From positions 434,001 to 498,000 of the forward strand of contig NZ_CP019606.1 in assembly GCF_001997345.1 (NCBI RefSeq): DNA of 64,000 bases, given 5' to 3'. The first letter of the stretch is position 1. The number at the start of each line of letters is the position of its first letter. The position numbers and the translations under genes are program-made. The stretch is from Tessaracoccus aquimaris (GTDB lineage Bacteria > Actinomycetota > Actinomycetes > Propionibacteriales > Propionibacteriaceae). The notes beneath the pieces were generated by a model. It was given only the letters and a program-made list of their open reading frames with translations. It was not told the origin of the DNA and ran no database searches. Shown piece after piece: positions 50,266 through 59,249 of the stretch.

Positions 50266-50935
50266 CGGAGTCGTCACGCCGACGGCGCTTGTGCACATGC
50301 GCGCCTGGCGCGAGATGTTCACAGCGTTCCTCGAGGGCCGTGCCGATCAGGCGCCCTACACCGACGAGGACTACTACGCCCACGTCGACGGCCTGCCCCG
50401 CGACGACGGCGTGCGCGGGTTCCTCGCCTCGCGCGGCATCTCGCTTCCTGACGGAACGCCCGACGACCCGCCGGAGGCCGAGACGGTCAACGGCCTCGGC
50501 AACCGCAAGAACCAGGCGTTCAACGCGATCCTGACTCGCGACGGCGTGACGCCCTATCCCGGCACCGTCGAGGTCATCCACCTGCTGGCCGACGCGGGCA
50601 TCCCGATGGCGATCGTGTCGTCGTCGAAGAACACCCCGGCCGTGCTGCGCGCCGCGAAGCTCAGCCACTTCTTCGCCGTCGTGGTGGACGGTAACGTCGC
50701 GGAGGCCGAGTCGCTTGCGGGCAAGCCCGCACCTGACACGTTCCTGCGGGCGGCGCAGCTGCTCGGAGTCGCGCCGGCGACGGCGGTGGCGGTCGAGGAC
50801 GCTGTCTCTGGGGTGGCGGCCGGCGCGGCGGGTGGTTTCGGGCTCGTAATCGGCGTCGACCGGGGGGCCGGGGAGGGGCGGTTGCGCCAGGCGGGCGCGG
50901 GCGTCGTCGTCGGAGATCTGGGGGAGTTGGCATGA
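50225..50935 (+). CDS. Beta-phosphoglucomutase family HAD hydrolase
   Basis: A 236-residue HAD-fold enzyme. VLFDLDGVVTP gives the nucleophile Asp12 and acid/base Asp14; SSSKNTP is motif 2; GKPAPDTFLRAAQLLG motif 3; VEDAVSGVAAG motif 4. Beta-PGM turns beta-glucose-1-phosphate into glucose-6-phosphate. The next gene is a GH65 phosphorylase, overlapping by 4 bp, and inverting GH65 enzymes release beta-glucose-1-phosphate, so the two form a pathway. The start is taken at ATG 50225, 8 nt after TAGGCT (50211-50216); ATG 50219 is an alternative. Confidence 0.9.
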   Translation: MEWSRYSAVLFDLDGVVTPTALVHMRAWREMFTAFLEGRADQAPYTDEDYYAHVDGLPRDDGVRGFLASRGISLPDGTPDDPPEAETVNGLGNRKNQAFNAILTRDGVTPYPGTVEVIHLLADAGIPMAIVSSSKNTPAVLRAAKLSHFFAVVVDGNVAEAESLAGKPAPDTFLRAAQLLGVAPATAVAVEDAVSGVAAGAAGGFGLVIGVDRGAGEGRLRQAGAGVVVGDLGELA

Positions 50936-53433
50936 TCCGCGACGTCACCTCAGACCCGCTCAACAGGTCCCGCTTCCCACACCAGGAGTGGTCTCTGAAG
51001 GAGGTCGAGGGCAGCGACACCGACGTCGGCCTGACCGAGACGCTGTTCGCCGTCGGCAACGGCTACCTCGGGATGCGAGGCAACCCGGAGGAGGGCCGCA
51101 CGTCCTTTGCGCACGGGACCTTCATCAACGGGTTCCACGAGACCTGGCCCATCAAGCACGCGGAGGAGGCGTTCGGCTTCGCGCAGACCGGCCAGACCAT
51201 CGTCAACGTCCCCGACGCCAAGCTGCTGAAGCTGTACGTCGACGATGAGCCCCTGACCTTGTCGGTCGCCGATCTCGACTCCTACGACCGCACCCTCGAC
51301 TTCCGAACCGGCAGGCTGACGCGCACCGTCGTGTGGCGCACCCCTGCAGGCAAGCGGGTCCGGGTGGCCAGCTCCCGGATGGTCTCCTTCACCGACCGGC
51401 ACCTGGCGCTGATGGAACTCCAGGTCACCATGCTCGACGGCGACGCGCCTGTGGTGGTCAGCTCGCAGGTCGTCAACAGGCAGGACGGCTACACCGACTA
51501 CCGCGCGACCCCAACCCCTGAGGAGGGCTTCGATCCGCGCCGCACCGCGACGCTGAACGAGCGGGTGCTGCAGCCGCAACTGTCCTGGCACACCGACCGG
51601 CGCATCATGCTCGGCTACCAGACCACGCGCTCCGGCATGACGCTCGCGGTGGGCGTCGACCACGACATCGACACGGACAACCCCGTCGAGATCGTCACCA
51701 TCGGCGAGGCCGACCTCGGCAAGCAGGTCTTCCGGGTCCAGGCCACCGAGGGCGTGCCGATCACCGTCAGGAAGGCAGTGGCGTACCACACGTCGCGCGG
51801 GGTGCCCGTCGGCGAACTGGCCGACCGCTGCAAGCGCACGCTCGACCGGGTCGCCGAGCATGGCTTCGACCACTACTACGACCTGCAACGGGCCTGGCTC
51901 GATGAGTTCTGGCAGGGCGCCGACGTCGTGATCGAGGGGCAGCCCGCCGTGCAGCAAGCCGTGCGCTGGTGCCTGTTCCAGGTCGCCCAGGCGACGGCGC
52001 GCAGCGACCAGTTCGGCATCCCCGCCAAGGGCGTCACCGGCTCCGGTTACGAGGGGCACTATTTCTGGGACACCGAGGTCTACCTCGTGCCCTTCCTGAT
52101 CTACACGGCCCCACACATCGCCCGCAACGCGCTGCGCTTCCGCGTCAACCTGCTGCCACAGGCCAGGGAGCGGGCCGCCGTGATGTCCCAGCGGGGAGCG
52201 CTGTATCCGTGGCGCACCATCAACGGCGAGGAGGCGTCGGCGTTCTACGCGGCGGGCACGGCGCAGTACCACATCGACGCGGACATCGCGTTCGCCTTCT
52301 CCAAGTACCGCGACGTGACCGGCGACCGGCAGTTCATGTACCGCGACGGGGCTGCTGTGCTTGTCGAGACGGCGAGGATGTGGGCCGACCTCGGGTTCTG
52401 GCGCGTCGAGGGCGAGGGCGTCAAGACGTTCCACATCCACGGCGTGACGGGGCCAGACGAGTACACCGCCGTCGTGAACAACAACCTGTACACCAACGTG
52501 ATGGCGCGCGCGAACCTGCGCTCCGCCGCCAACCTGATGCGCGAGATGCAGGCCGTCGAGCCCGAGTCCTACGAGCGGGTGGTGCGCTCCCTCAACCTCG
52601 AACCGGAGGAGGTCGAGGACTGGGAGGAGTGCGCCGACAAGATGGTGGTGCTCTTCGACGAGACCTTCGGCATCCACCCGCAGGACGAGAAGTTCCTGAC
52701 CTCCGAACTGTGGGACCTCGCCAACACCCCAGACGACAAGCGGCCGCTGCTTCTGAACTTCCACCCGCTGGTCATCTACCGCTTCCAGGTGTTGAAGCAG
52801 GCCGACGTCGTCCTTGCGCTGCTGCTGCAGGGCAACCAGTTCACCCGCGAGGAGAAGCGCGCCGACTTCGAGTACTACGACCCCATCACCACCGGGGACT
52901 CGTCGCTGTCGGGCGTGGTCCAATCGATCGTCGCCGCCGAGGTCGGCTACCAGGACATGGCGATGCGCTACTTCCTCGGAGGGCTGTTCGTCGACCTCGC
53001 CGACCTGCACAGCAATGCCCGTGACGGCGTGCACATCGCCTCGGCGGGCGGCGTGTGGAACGCGCTGATCTACGGCTTCGCCGGCATGCGCGACTACGGC
53101 GGCGACATCACCTTCGATCCCCGGCTGCCCGTGCAGTGGCCCGCCATGGAGTTCCCGCTGCGTGTCCGTGGCGCGAGAATCCGCGTCCGACTTGAGCCGA
53201 CGTCGATAAGGTTCGAACTCAAGGAGGGCGATCCGGTGGAGGTGACAGTGCGAGGCCAGCGTGTCGACGTCGGAGCCGACGGTGCCGTCACCGTGCCGCT
53301 GCACGGGCAGGGCGAGCGGTTGCCGTCGCTGCAGGGAACCCACCCGATCGTCGGCGTGCACCGCGAGGACGGGTCGATCGTGCGGGCCGTCCTCCCAGAG
53401 GCGCACCGCCAGGACTCCGTGGAGCTCGGCTGA
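50932..53433 (+). CDS. GH65 disaccharide phosphorylase (maltose/trehalose/kojibiose type)
   Basis: An 833-residue glycoside hydrolase family 65 protein. The N-terminal beta-sandwich begins LTETLFAVGNGYLGMRGNPEEG. The (alpha/alpha)6 barrel contains HYFWDTEVYLVPFLIYTAP, and HGVTGPDEYTAVVNNNLYTN near residue 505 carries the catalytic Glu. HSNARDGVHIASAGG is the phosphate loop. The enzyme uses phosphate to split an alpha-linked glucose disaccharide into beta-glucose-1-phosphate and a sugar. Maltose, trehalose, kojibiose and nigerose phosphorylases cannot be separated by eye. It is coupled to beta-PGM upstream and to an unknown protein downstream. Confidence 0.92.
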   Translation: MIRDVTSDPLNRSRFPHQEWSLKEVEGSDTDVGLTETLFAVGNGYLGMRGNPEEGRTSFAHGTFINGFHETWPIKHAEEAFGFAQTGQTIVNVPDAKLLKLYVDDEPLTLSVADLDSYDRTLDFRTGRLTRTVVWRTPAGKRVRVASSRMVSFTDRHLALMELQVTMLDGDAPVVVSSQVVNRQDGYTDYRATPTPEEGFDPRRTATLNERVLQPQLSWHTDRRIMLGYQTTRSGMTLAVGVDHDIDTDNPVEIVTIGEADLGKQVFRVQATEGVPITVRKAVAYHTSRGVPVGELADRCKRTLDRVAEHGFDHYYDLQRAWLDEFWQGADVVIEGQPAVQQAVRWCLFQVAQATARSDQFGIPAKGVTGSGYEGHYFWDTEVYLVPFLIYTAPHIARNALRFRVNLLPQARERAAVMSQRGALYPWRTINGEEASAFYAAGTAQYHIDADIAFAFSKYRDVTGDRQFMYRDGAAVLVETARMWADLGFWRVEGEGVKTFHIHGVTGPDEYTAVVNNNLYTNVMARANLRSAANLMREMQAVEPESYERVVRSLNLEPEEVEDWEECADKMVVLFDETFGIHPQDEKFLTSELWDLANTPDDKRPLLLNFHPLVIYRFQVLKQADVVLALLLQGNQFTREEKRADFEYYDPITTGDSSLSGVVQSIVAAEVGYQDMAMRYFLGGLFVDLADLHSNARDGVHIASAGGVWNALIYGFAGMRDYGGDITFDPRLPVQWPAMEFPLRVRGARIRVRLEPTSIRFELKEGDPVEVTVRGQRVDVGADGAVTVPLHGQGERLPSLQGTHPIVGVHREDGSIVRAVLPEAHRQDSVELG

Positions 53434-54725
53434 TGAGTCTTGAACTGGTGGGCCCCGTTGCCGAGCGCTTCGAGTCGAGGACCACGCCCGACGGCGTCGA
53501 GATCCTCGGAGTCGGGCGGCTGCGTGCCCTGGCGGTCTCCTTCCCAGGCTGGCTCACCCCGCGGCCCATCGACGAGGCCACCGGCATTGACGTCGAGCAC
53601 GAGTCAGGAGTCACGGGGCGGGTCCGGATCCGCTCCGGTCAGCGGCTGCGGATCGAGATCTCACTTGAATCGGACAGCGACGACCTCGTGGTCGTCCCCG
53701 GTCCACTTCTCAGCGCCGCGGGCCCACGACCGGCGGTGTCCTGGTTCGCCGGCGCATCAGGGGAGATCCTGCTGCCGTCCGAACAGGGCCCCGGCCTGTT
53801 GACGCAGCGCCGCGGCCTCTGCGCCCCGGCAGGCGAATCGGGCGTCGGCTTCCCGCTCGAGGAGGAGGTCACGCTGCGCGCCCGGCACGCGGCGAGCGCC
53901 GCGTGGACCTACGAGGCCTTCCCCGGAGACCTGCTCGACGTGCCGGCCGAGCCGTCGTGGCTGCCGTGGGTGCGCTACGTCGAGCGCGGCTTCCCCGTCG
54001 AGATCGTCGCGCCGGACGGCGTCGTGACCGCGGGCGGCGAGACGCGCATCGACGAGGTCGACGACGAGTTCGAGGTGTACCCGCACGACGGCATCTCCAC
54101 CGTCGGGCTGTGGGGAGCGGGCGGGCAGACCACCCTCGAGATCGGCGCCTACCGGGAACTGCCCGCGCTGCGGGCCATTGTCGCGCGCGAGCACCCACAC
54201 TCGGACGCCTGGTGCTACGTCGCGCTGCGCCACATCCTCGAGTCGAGCGACGACGACGCGCTCCTCGACAGAGTCGACTTCGTGCTCGGCCAACTGGAGG
54301 AGGAGCCGACCGCCTGGTCGGCGGCCGCCTGCCAGTTGGCGACCCAGGTCGGGCTGCCGCTCGGCGAGCAGGCGCAGGCCGCCGCCACCACGGTGCTCAC
54401 AAGGGGCCGCGCGGACGACGTGCTGCTTCTCGCGCTGCATCACCTGGTCCCGGTCGACATCTCGTCGGGACTGTGGCCCATCGGCGACTTCGAACGGATG
54501 GGCATCGAGGCGGTGGCCGCGCTCAGTTACGGGCGGATCACCACGGACGATCGGCTGCAGAGCGGCCGCGACGTCGCAGTCGCGAAACTGTTCGCCGCGG
54601 GGCTGGGGGAGTCGGAGCGCGGTCTGCACGCCGCCGCCTGCGCCCAGGTCGCCGAGGGGCGACTGCTGGCCAGCCTGACGGTGCGACCCAACCCGACAGA
54701 CGTCGCCTGGCTCTCCATCCAGTAA
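53433..54725 (+). CDS. Unknown protein coupled to the GH65 phosphorylase
   Basis: A 430-residue protein whose ATG overlaps the GH65 stop by one base. Residues 1-225 are rich in beta-strand pattern (RFESRTTPDGVEILGVGRL, VRIRSGQRLRIEISL), with aromatic residues such as WFAGASG and SWLPWVRYVERGFPVEIV; residues 230-430 are helical, with repeat-like Ala/Leu-rich segments (VALRHILESSDDDALLDRV, ATTVLTRGRADDVLLLALHHL). No signal peptide, catalytic motif or family I recognise. The tight coupling suggests a role with the phosphorylase, such as a carbohydrate-binding or regulatory partner; this is inference. Confidence 0.65.
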   Translation: MSLELVGPVAERFESRTTPDGVEILGVGRLRALAVSFPGWLTPRPIDEATGIDVEHESGVTGRVRIRSGQRLRIEISLESDSDDLVVVPGPLLSAAGPRPAVSWFAGASGEILLPSEQGPGLLTQRRGLCAPAGESGVGFPLEEEVTLRARHAASAAWTYEAFPGDLLDVPAEPSWLPWVRYVERGFPVEIVAPDGVVTAGGETRIDEVDDEFEVYPHDGISTVGLWGAGGQTTLEIGAYRELPALRAIVAREHPHSDAWCYVALRHILESSDDDALLDRVDFVLGQLEEEPTAWSAAACQLATQVGLPLGEQAQAAATTVLTRGRADDVLLLALHHLVPVDISSGLWPIGDFERMGIEAVAALSYGRITTDDRLQSGRDVAVAKLFAAGLGESERGLHAAACAQVAEGRLLASLTVRPNPTDVAWLSIQ

Positions 54726-54781
54726 CCGGACCCCGATGTGACCTGGGGTGACTGCCGCATGGCAGGGGGCGCATCCTGGGG

Positions 54782-54817
54782 TACAGTACTGGAAACAAAA
54801 CTTCCAGAAGCTTCTGG
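54782..54817 (+). promoter_or_regulatory. Promoter and operator of the ROK regulator gene
   Basis: TACAGT (54782-54787) is a likely -10 box. CCAGAAGCTTCTGG (54804-54817) is a perfect 14-bp palindrome just downstream, and GGAA...TTCC (54791-54805) is a second, overlapping inverted repeat. The same AAGCTTCT core occurs before the next gene, so this is probably the ROK binding site. Confidence 0.5.
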
Positions 54818-54829
54818 GGAGGGCCTTCA

Positions 54830-55964
54830 ATGATCAAGACCAAGCCGGGCGTCCCGAGCCTGCTGCGCGAGCTCAACGACTCGGCGGTGCTGCGCCACAT
54901 CATGGAGGTCGGCGCGGTGACCCGCTCAGAACTCGCTGCGCACACCGGGCTCTCCCGCGTGACAAGCAGTCAAGCGCTGTCGAGGCTACAGGCGTTGGGC
55001 GTGGTGCGCATGCACGGCACGCGCTCCGGTGCGCGCGGCCCCGCCGCAGAACTCTACGAACTGGTCCCCACCATCGGCACGGCCGTGGGGATCGCCGTCT
55101 ACGCCGACCTGATCCGCGTGCAACTCTGCGGCCTCGACGGTGTCCCGGTGGCCTCGCTCGAGGCGCCGCTCGGTGACGACGTCGTCTCCTCGGTCACCGA
55201 GGCGTGCCGGGTCGTCTGTGAGCAGGTGGGGGAGTCGCACGGCTCACTGCTCGCGGCCGCGCTTGCCACCCCTGGCGTGGTCGACCCCGCCTCGGGTGAG
55301 CTCTCCTTCTCCTACGACCTGCGCGACGCGGAGACGCTGCGCGGGACCCTCAGCGACGCCGTCGGGGTGCCATTCGTGCTCGGCAACGACGTCCACCTGG
55401 CCGCGCTGGCGGAGCAGAGCGAGGGCGTCGCCAAGGGGGAGCAGGACTTCGTGCTGTTGTGGATCGGGCGAGGGCTCGGCATGGCGAGCGTGATCGGCGG
55501 CAAGGTGCGGGTCGGCAGCAGCGGCGCGGCGGGGGAGATCGGCTACCTTCCGGTGCCGGGGGTCCCGCTGCCCAGCAAGGTCGACAACATCCAGCAGGGA
55601 TCCTTCCAGCGCCTCGTCGGCATGGAAGCGGTCCTCGACCTGGTGCGGGCCGAGGGGACGAGACGCTGCCCGCGCGGTTCTCCGAGGCCGTGGTGACCGA
55701 GCTCGGGCGCCGTCTGGCGCTTGGAGTGGCGGCCATCTCGACGATCCAGGACCCGGGTCTCATCGTCCTGACCGGCGAGACGGTGCAGCGCGCTGGCGAC
55801 GAGTTGCCCCAGCAGGTCGCCGAGGCGACGTCGCTGGTGACTCCTACGCATCCGCGCGTGGAGAAGTCGCCTCTCGGGGTGCTCGGCCCGTCGGTGGGGC
55901 GCGCCTGAGGGCCGTCGAGGAGGCGCGCGCGCTGGTGCTTGCGCGGGTGACCGATCAGATGTGA
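54830..55964 (+). CDS. ROK family transcriptional regulator (two frameshifts)
   Basis: A NagC/XylR-type regulator of about 378 residues: an N-terminal winged helix (VTRSELAAHTGLSRVTSSQALSRL near 28-48) followed by a ROK sugar-binding domain (LGNDVHLAALAEQSEG, LLWIGRGLGMASVIGGKV). Two breaks occur: near residue 276, where VRAEG continues as DETLPARFSEAVVTELGRRLA in the next frame, and near residue 355, where LGPSVG continues as ARLRAVEEARALVLARVTDQM to a stop at 55964. Each needs one added G, in GGGG at 55654-55657 and at 55896-55899. The zinc Cys cluster of some ROK proteins is not evident. It precedes the ABC/NagZ genes, which it most likely controls. Confidence 0.83.
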
Positions 55965-55983
55965 TCGAACCGTTATCAAATAT

Positions 55984-56020
55984 GGAAGATTCTTTCTGGA
56001 AAGCTTCTTGCGAGTAGTGT
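55984..56020 (+). promoter_or_regulatory. Promoter and operator of the ABC/NagZ operon
   Basis: GGAAGATTCTTT (55984-55995) and GGAAAGCTTCTT (55998-56009) are direct repeats 14 bp apart, and TAGTGT (56015-56020) is a likely -10 box. The AAGCTTCT core matches the palindrome before the ROK gene, so the same repressor probably binds both. Confidence 0.45.
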
Positions 56021-56090
56021 AGGTTGATGTTCATCGAGGGCCAGCGCGAACTTTGCGGCCCTGCAAACCCAATGGAGGGAGTCAACCGTA

Positions 56091-57377
56091 ATGAACACTC
56101 GACGATGGCTGAGTGGGGTCGCCGTAGCGGCTCTGTTCCTGGCCGGCTGTGCAGGCGGGGCCAAGGAAGCTGACCCGGAGATCACTGCCCCGCCGACCGA
56201 CGCGTCAGGCGAAATGACCGTCTGGCTGATGGACGGCAGCCAGCCGGAAACCGTGGTGGACGCGGTCAACAAGAAGTTCAACGAGAAGTACCCCAACGTC
56301 AAGGTCAACGTCGAACTGCAGCAGTGGGCAGGCGTCCAGGACAAGCTGACCACGGCGATGAACACCGCCGAGACCCCTGACGTGGTGGAGATCGGCAACT
56401 CGCTGACCGCGAAGTTCGCCGATGCGGGCCTGCTCGCCGACCTGACGGCCTCGGCTGACGACTTCGGCAAGGCCGACTGGCTGCCCGGCCTGATCCCGAG
56501 CGGTGAGCTCGACGGTCAGCGCTTCGGCATCCCGTACTACGCCGGCGTTCGCATCGTGATGTACAACAAGGCCCACTTCCAGGAGGCGGGCGTCGAGGTT
56601 CCCAAGACCCTCGACGAGCTGGAGCAGGTCGCGGCCAAGCTCTCCGAGAAGAAGGGCACGAAGGCCGACGGCTACTCGGCGTTCTACTTCCCGGGCAAGT
56701 TCTGGTACGGCGCGCTGCCGTTCATCTGGTCCGAGGGCGGCGACATCGCCGTCAAGGACGGGGACAACTGGACAGGCAAGCTCGACTCCTCCGAGTCGAA
56801 GTCCGGCCTCGAGCGCCTGAAGCGACTGGTCGACACCTACTCGACCGCGCCGACCGACGGCAACGAGGTCCAGAACTGGGAGGTCTTCCAGGACGGCGAC
56901 ATCGGCATGGTCATGGACTCCTGGTGGGCACCCGGCGCCATCGTCGGAGCCAACAAGGAGTTCGCGCCCAACCTCGGCGTGTTCGCCCTCCCAGGCGTGA
57001 CCGCGGACAAGACGGCCCCGGCCTTCCTCGGCGGTTCCGATCTCGCGATCCCCGAGAAGAGCAAGGAGAAGGAACTGGCGGCCGAGTGGGTCAAGATCAT
57101 CACCGGCACCGAGATCCAGACCCAGCTCGCCAAGGAGGGTGGCGTGATCCCGAACAACGAGGCGTCGTTCGCAGGCCACGAGGGCAACGAGTTCCTGCAG
57201 GTCGCAGACCAGGCCGCGAAGGTGTCCGCCTTCACGCCCGTCAGCCCCAACTGGGGCAACGTCGAGTCGGAGGCCGTCCTCCCCGACATGCTGGTGAAGA
57301 TCTTCTCCGGCACCGCGTCCATCGATGACGCGACCAAGGACGCCAACGCGAAGATCGTCGATCTTCTCAACGGCTGA
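56091..57377 (+). CDS. Sugar ABC transporter substrate-binding lipoprotein
   Basis: A 428-residue binding protein. The signal peptide ends at the lipobox LFLAGC with Cys20. The mature protein has family 1 SBP features: VVDAVNKKFNEKYPNVKVNVE near residue 60, TPDVVEIGNSLTAKFADAG, and FLGGSDLAIPEKSKEKELAAEW near 310. It would deliver a sugar to the two permeases downstream. A strong hairpin after the stop probably protects its mRNA, giving more binding protein than permease. Location beside a hexosaminidase suggests an amino-sugar or its oligosaccharide, but the binding site cannot be read from sequence. Confidence 0.9.
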   Translation: MNTRRWLSGVAVAALFLAGCAGGAKEADPEITAPPTDASGEMTVWLMDGSQPETVVDAVNKKFNEKYPNVKVNVELQQWAGVQDKLTTAMNTAETPDVVEIGNSLTAKFADAGLLADLTASADDFGKADWLPGLIPSGELDGQRFGIPYYAGVRIVMYNKAHFQEAGVEVPKTLDELEQVAAKLSEKKGTKADGYSAFYFPGKFWYGALPFIWSEGGDIAVKDGDNWTGKLDSSESKSGLERLKRLVDTYSTAPTDGNEVQNWEVFQDGDIGMVMDSWWAPGAIVGANKEFAPNLGVFALPGVTADKTAPAFLGGSDLAIPEKSKEKELAAEWVKIITGTEIQTQLAKEGGVIPNNEASFAGHEGNEFLQVADQAAKVSAFTPVSPNWGNVESEAVLPDMLVKIFSGTASIDDATKDANAKIVDLLNG

Positions 57378-57382
57378 GTGTG

Positions 57383-57421
57383 GGGCCCGCGGCGCCGTGA
57401 AAGGGCCGGCGCCGCGGGCCC
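57383..57421 (+). terminator. Intercistronic hairpin between binding protein and permeases
   Basis: A perfect 14-bp GC stem: GGGCCCGCGGCGCC (57383-57396) / GGCGCCGCGGGCCC (57408-57421), loop 11. No proper T-run follows, so it may act as a partial terminator or 3' stabiliser in the operon. Confidence 0.75.
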
Positions 57422-57462
57422 ACCACCCCATCTTCTTCTTTCCAACCTTCAGAGGGTGAACC

Positions 57463-58410
57463 ATGTCTACAAACGTGATCGCCCCGAGCGGTCAAGGCGC
57501 CGCCGGGACAGCGGCACCTCAGCGGAAGGCGCGCGCACTGCCGTACCTCCTGCTCGCTCCCGCGGCGGCGATCCTGCTCGTCGTCCTCGGCTACCCCGTC
57601 TACCGGCTGCTCGGCCTGAGCTTCTCGCAGGCCAAACTGCGTGACTTCGTCAAGGGCACGGAGCACTGGAACAACTTCGCCAACTACACCAAGATGCTCG
57701 CCGACGGCGCCTTCTGGGCCGCGATGGGCCGCACCGTCGTCTTCACCGTCGCCTGCGTCGTCGCCACCATGGTGATCGGAACGCTGCTCGCGCTGATGAT
57801 GGTCAAGCTCCGCAAGGGCATGCGCCTCCTGCTCCTGGTGTGTCTGCTGCTCGCCTGGGCGACCCCTCAGGTCACCGCAACCCAGGTCTGGCAGTGGCTC
57901 TTCGACACCCGCTACGGCCTCATCAACCACCTGCTCTCCAGCGCAGGCTTCAAGCAGTTCGAGAACTACTCGTGGCTCGCGAGCCCGGTCTCGCTGCTTG
58001 CCGTGGCAGGCATCATCGTCGTGTGGGGCGCCGTCCCCTTCGTCACCCTGACCCTGTACGCCGGGCGAACCCAGGTCTCCGAGAGCCTGTACGAGTCGGC
58101 CGGCCTCGACGGTGCGGGCGGCTGGCGCTCCTTCTTCAGCATCACGCTGCCCATGCTCGCGCCCATCTTCACGATGCTTGCCGCGCTGAGCACCATCTGG
58201 GATTTCCGTGTCTTCACCCAGGTCTTCCTGCTGCAGCAGGCGGGCGGCATCACGTCAGAGACGAACCTGATCGCGATCTACGCCTACCGCACGTCGTTCT
58301 CCGGCAATGACTTCGGCCTCGGCGCCGCCATGGCGATGGCCATGATCGTCGTCCTTGCGGGTCTGAGCGTGTTCTATGTCCGACGGATGCTCAAGGAGGT
58401 CCAGGCATGA
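57463..58410 (+). CDS. Sugar ABC transporter permease, MalF type
   Basis: A 315-residue permease with six helices, the first at about residues 27-47 (LPYLLLAPAAAILLVVLGYPV). The EAA loop ESAGLDGAGGWRSFFSITLP near residue 208 contacts the ATPase. AGAGGG lies before ATG 57463. The gene overlaps the next permease by 4 bp (ATGA). Confidence 0.93.
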   Translation: MSTNVIAPSGQGAAGTAAPQRKARALPYLLLAPAAAILLVVLGYPVYRLLGLSFSQAKLRDFVKGTEHWNNFANYTKMLADGAFWAAMGRTVVFTVACVVATMVIGTLLALMMVKLRKGMRLLLLVCLLLAWATPQVTATQVWQWLFDTRYGLINHLLSSAGFKQFENYSWLASPVSLLAVAGIIVVWGAVPFVTLTLYAGRTQVSESLYESAGLDGAGGWRSFFSITLPMLAPIFTMLAALSTIWDFRVFTQVFLLQQAGGITSETNLIAIYAYRTSFSGNDFGLGAAMAMAMIVVLAGLSVFYVRRMLKEVQA

Positions 58411-59249
58411 CCAACCGTGCCCGAAAGCAGTTCAAGCGTGGTCTGCTCAACGTCATCACCGTCATCGTCGCGCTGTTCACGATCTTCCCGGTCTACTGGA
58501 TGGTCACGACAGCACTGAAGCCTAAGCAGGACGTCTTCACCCAGAACCCGATCATCTTCCCGCGACGGCTGACGCTCAGCCACTTCCAGCGGGTGCTCTC
58601 GGACGAGGGATTCCTCACCTTCGCCCGGAACTCGATCGTCGTGACCCTCGTGGTGGTCGCCATCACCATCGTCGTCGGCTTCCTCGCCGCGACCGCCATG
58701 GCCAGGTTCAACTACCGCGGCAGGCACGCGAGCATCATCATCATCCTCGCCGTGCAGATGATCCCCCTTGAGGCGCTCGTCATCTCGATGTACGTGATGC
58801 TCGACTCGATGGGGCTGATCGACCGACTGCTCGGCGTGATCGTCGCCTACATGGCCTTCGGCCTCCCGTTCACGATCTGGACGCTGCGCGGCTTCGTCGC
58901 CAACATCCCGGTCGAACTGGAGGAGGCCGCCATGGTCGACGGCTGCTCCAGGATGCAGAGCTTCTGGCGGATCCTGCTCCCGCTCGTGATGCCCGGCCTC
59001 GTCGCCGCGAGTGTCTTCGCGTTCATCCTCGCCTGGAACGAGTTCATCCTCGCCAATGTCGTGCTGCTCTCCAGCAACAGCCAGACGCTGCCGTTGTGGC
59101 TCGCCAGCTTCCAGTCCTCGTTCCGGGAGATCGACTGGAGCGGCCTGATGGCCTCCTCAAGCCTGTTCGCGCTGCCCGTGATCGTCTTCTTCGTCATCGT
59201 CCAGGGTCGCCTGCACGAGGGTGCGGCCGCTGGGGGTGTGAAGGGATGA
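58407..59249 (+). CDS. Sugar ABC transporter permease, MalG type
   Basis: A 280-residue permease with six helices. The EAA loop EEAAMVDGCSRMQSFWRILL lies near residue 172, and the protein ends in GGVKG like many MalG/UgpE subunits. The start overlaps the MalF-type gene and the stop overlaps nagZ, so the three genes are translationally linked. No ATPase gene is present in the operon. Confidence 0.93.
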   Translation: MTNRARKQFKRGLLNVITVIVALFTIFPVYWMVTTALKPKQDVFTQNPIIFPRRLTLSHFQRVLSDEGFLTFARNSIVVTLVVVAITIVVGFLAATAMARFNYRGRHASIIIILAVQMIPLEALVISMYVMLDSMGLIDRLLGVIVAYMAFGLPFTIWTLRGFVANIPVELEEAAMVDGCSRMQSFWRILLPLVMPGLVAASVFAFILAWNEFILANVVLLSSNSQTLPLWLASFQSSFREIDWSGLMASSSLFALPVIVFFVIVQGRLHEGAAAGGVKG

